This document shows positions 7,210 through 8,052 of a stretch of DNA of 8,052 nt, piece after piece. Source of the DNA: Spirochaetia bacterium UBA5550 (GTDB lineage Bacteria; Spirochaetota; UBA4802; UBA5550); contig DINC01000125.1 of the NCBI GenBank assembly GCA_002425885.1, positions 1-8,052 on the forward strand, given 5' to 3'. Every line of letters starts with the position of its first letter. Positions within the stretch are counted from its first letter, which is position 1. Below the pieces are notes generated by a model. The model saw only the letters and a program-made list of their open reading frames with translations. It made no database searches and was not told where the DNA came from. A program made the translations under genes and the position numbers.

Positions 7210-7764
7210 TTAGTCGTGGCATACCGCGCAGGCATTGCTGATATTAAGAGCTGTGTGACAGTCCATACACTGGCCCATTAACATTTTACCTTTGATCATT
7301 CCGGTGTCGGTGGAGTTCGCTTTATCACCGTGACATGATCCGCAGCGCGCTTTCTTTCTGCCGTCTTTAAATTGAGCGGTCATAACAACCTTATGGCTGA
7401 AAAATACAAGATCAGGCTGTTTTGCCCATGAAGTCCACGGTTTGTCTGAATCCTTGTATGAATCAAACATCGTTTTTTTCCTCGGGGTCAGATGATCCTG
7501 AGCTGTTGTAACTCCATCACGGGCGTGACACACTGTACATTCGCCCACTGTGGGTATACCTTTGAATCTTCCGTTTTCCTCATATCCGTGACATGTCTCA
7601 CAGTCTGTTATCCCGTATTTTTCCACATGAGTTTTGTGGCTGAAGGGGATCTTCTTTGCAGCATCAGCCTGCATCACGTCCTGGCAGCCTTTCTGGGATA
7701 TTCCGAAAAATATCCATGCAAAGAGTATAAAAGGGGTAAAAAAAAGCAGCAATGAACGTCTCAC
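7210..7764 (-). CDS. qrcA: Membrane-anchored pentaheme cytochrome c, QrcA
   Basis: Periplasmic multiheme cytochrome that would accept electrons from soluble cytochrome c3 or a similar donor and deliver them to the rest of the complex. I start it at GTG 7764 (184 residues), seven bases after AAGGAG, and not at the in-frame ATG 7851, which lacks a ribosome-binding site and adds 29 polar residues ahead of the signal anchor. The N-terminus RRSLLLFF...FAWIFFG is one membrane segment, probably uncleaved. Five CxxCH motifs occur at 55-59, 76-80, 141-145, 166-170 and 179-183, the last one residue before the stop. Two FSHK motifs (41-44 and 122-125) supply distal His in class III cytochrome style and hint at an internal duplication. 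From memory, the Desulfovibrio QrcA carries six hemes; I find no sixth motif here, though Cys27 is unassigned. First gene of the operon. Confidence 0.87.
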   Translation of the reverse strand: MRRSLLLFFTPFILFAWIFFGISQKGCQDVMQADAAKKIPFSHKTHVEKYGITDCETCHGYEENGRFKGIPTVGECTVCHARDGVTTAQDHLTPRKKTMFDSYKDSDKPWTSWAKQPDLVFFSHKVVMTAQFKDGRKKARCGSCHGDKANSTDTGMIKGKMLMGQCMDCHTALNISNACAVCHD

Positions 7765-7770
7765 AAAAAT

Positions 7771-7777
7771 TCTCCTT
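7771..7777 (-). promoter_or_regulatory. Ribosome-binding site that sets the qrcA start
   Basis: Read on the minus strand, AAAAGGAGA stands seven bases ahead of the GTG codon at 7764-7762. It is the only strong ribosome-binding site in the frame's 5' part, and it decides for GTG over the upstream ATG at 7851. Confidence 0.85.
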
Positions 7778-7844
7778 TTGTTTTTATTTTTGAAAGAGTT
7801 GTAATTCTTTACACCTGAAAAAGTGATTAAAAACTGGAACCGGC

Positions 7845-7865
7845 GGTGCATTAATAGGCTGCACC
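7845..7865 (-). promoter_or_regulatory. Inverted repeat in the qrc leader
   Basis: GGTGCA and TGCACC form a perfect 6-bp inverted repeat around a 9-base loop (GGTGCA at 7845-7850, TGCACC at 7860-7865 on the plus strand). It lies between the likely promoter and the qrcA ribosome-binding site, so it could be an operator or a transcript hairpin. The spurious ATG at 7851 spans its loop edge. Which role applies, if any, is unknown. Confidence 0.4.
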
Positions 7866-7888
7866 ATTTTTATAATAACCCAACTCTT

Positions 7889-7917
7889 TTGCTAAAATCA
7901 TTTTGGCTAAATGTCAA
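7889..7917 (-). promoter_or_regulatory. Putative qrcABCD promoter
   Basis: On the minus strand a perfect TTGACA (7917-7912) is followed after 17 bases by the weak -10 TAGCAA (7894-7889). Transcription would start near 7882 and give a leader of about 118 bases. A second -10-like TATTAT at 7877-7872 has no good partner. Two direct copies of TTTAGC(C/A)AAA fall in the spacer and over the -10. No other promoter is evident within the operon, whose gaps are 25, 10 and 25 bases. Confidence 0.45.
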
Positions 7918-8052
7918 TCAAAATTATAAAAAATTTAATCCTGCGGGACGGTTATTTAATAAAATTTTAATATGCTAAAATTACTATTTTATATAATCAT
8001 GTATTATTCAAGATGAGTTTTGCTCTGACCCCTCATTATTAAAAGTAATACA
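7918..8052. other. AT-rich non-coding right end
   Basis: Very AT-rich sequence upstream of the qrc promoter with no supported open frame, RNA gene or terminator. It contains another GCTAAAA at 7974-7980, matching the two near the promoter. A divergent gene may begin beyond the window edge, but none can be seen. Confidence 0.4.

Noticed and set aside
7492..7755. Plus-strand open frame of 87 codons opposite qrcA
   Set aside because: Cys-rich only because it is the complement of the cytochrome gene; no ribosome-binding site.
3151..7764. Polysulfide, tetrathionate or nitrite (NrfABCD) reductase operon
   Set aside because: The cytochrome lacks the catalytic features of NrfA and is too small. The MopB subunit lacks an evident Mo ligand. 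A multiheme cytochrome gene leading this gene set fits Qrc better.
3151..7764. Alternative complex III (actABCDEF)
   Set aside because: The iron-sulfur protein is separate, not fused to the MopB domain, and no actD/E/F-like or monoheme cytochrome genes follow qrcD; the operon stops at the terminator.
7845..7871. Plus-strand intrinsic terminator (GGTGCA/TGCACC hairpin followed by ATTTTT)
   Set aside because: The stem is short with a 9-base loop, and no plus-strand transcript is expected to arrive there; a leader element of the minus-strand operon is more plausible.
1..8052. tRNA, rRNA, CRISPR array, insertion sequence or prophage
   Set aside because: I saw no cloverleaf-like block, no regularly spaced repeats, and no transposase or phage genes. 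The only repeat element is the non-coding palindrome at 2044-2151.

Overview
The window carries seven genes that can be supported from the sequence. Three are on the plus strand: a FadL/OmpP1-type outer-membrane channel, a small GIY-YIG nuclease-fold protein, and folD. A four-gene operon on the minus strand runs head-on into folD. The fadL gene and the signals in the minus-strand operon point to a Gram-negative (diderm) anaerobe with periplasmic multiheme cytochromes and quinone-linked respiration. The moderately AT-rich DNA and gene content would fit Deferribacterota or Desulfobacterota. That placement is only inference; there is no rRNA or other phylogenetic anchor here.

Layout. 1-170: regulatory region with a TTGACA box and a CCGG-centred palindrome. 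171-1559: fadL-like gene, followed by a strong hairpin terminator. 1650-1985: GIY-YIG protein. 1986-2208: intergenic stretch with a 108-bp palindromic repeat element and the extended -10 promoter of folD. 2209-3090: folD. 3099-3126: a symmetric terminator serving both folD and the opposing operon. 3151-7764 (minus strand): the operon. 7765-8052: AT-rich leader and promoter region with no gene.

The minus-strand operon is the main content. In transcription order it encodes a membrane-anchored five-heme cytochrome c, a molybdopterin-oxidoreductase-like protein, a protein with sixteen cysteines arranged for four iron-sulfur clusters, and a ten-helix NrfD-type membrane subunit. This order and composition match qrcABCD, the quinone reductase complex described from sulfate reducers. 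There it passes electrons from periplasmic cytochrome c3 (reduced by hydrogenases and formate dehydrogenases) to menaquinone. The large subunit appears to have lost the Mo ligand and the canonical cluster spacing, as expected for QrcB and for the related alternative complex III, and unlike a polysulfide or nitrite reductase. The likely electron path is periplasmic donor, hemes of QrcA, clusters of QrcC, then menaquinone at QrcD, with QrcB as a structural scaffold.

I see no wholly undescribed system. The points most worth a second look are the degenerate QrcB, its Arg-Lys export motif, the five rather than six heme motifs in QrcA, the mis-startable 5' end of qrcA within a leader hairpin, the dRS3-like repeat before folD, and the TCCGGA-core palindromes placed just behind TTGAC boxes at two plus-strand genes.
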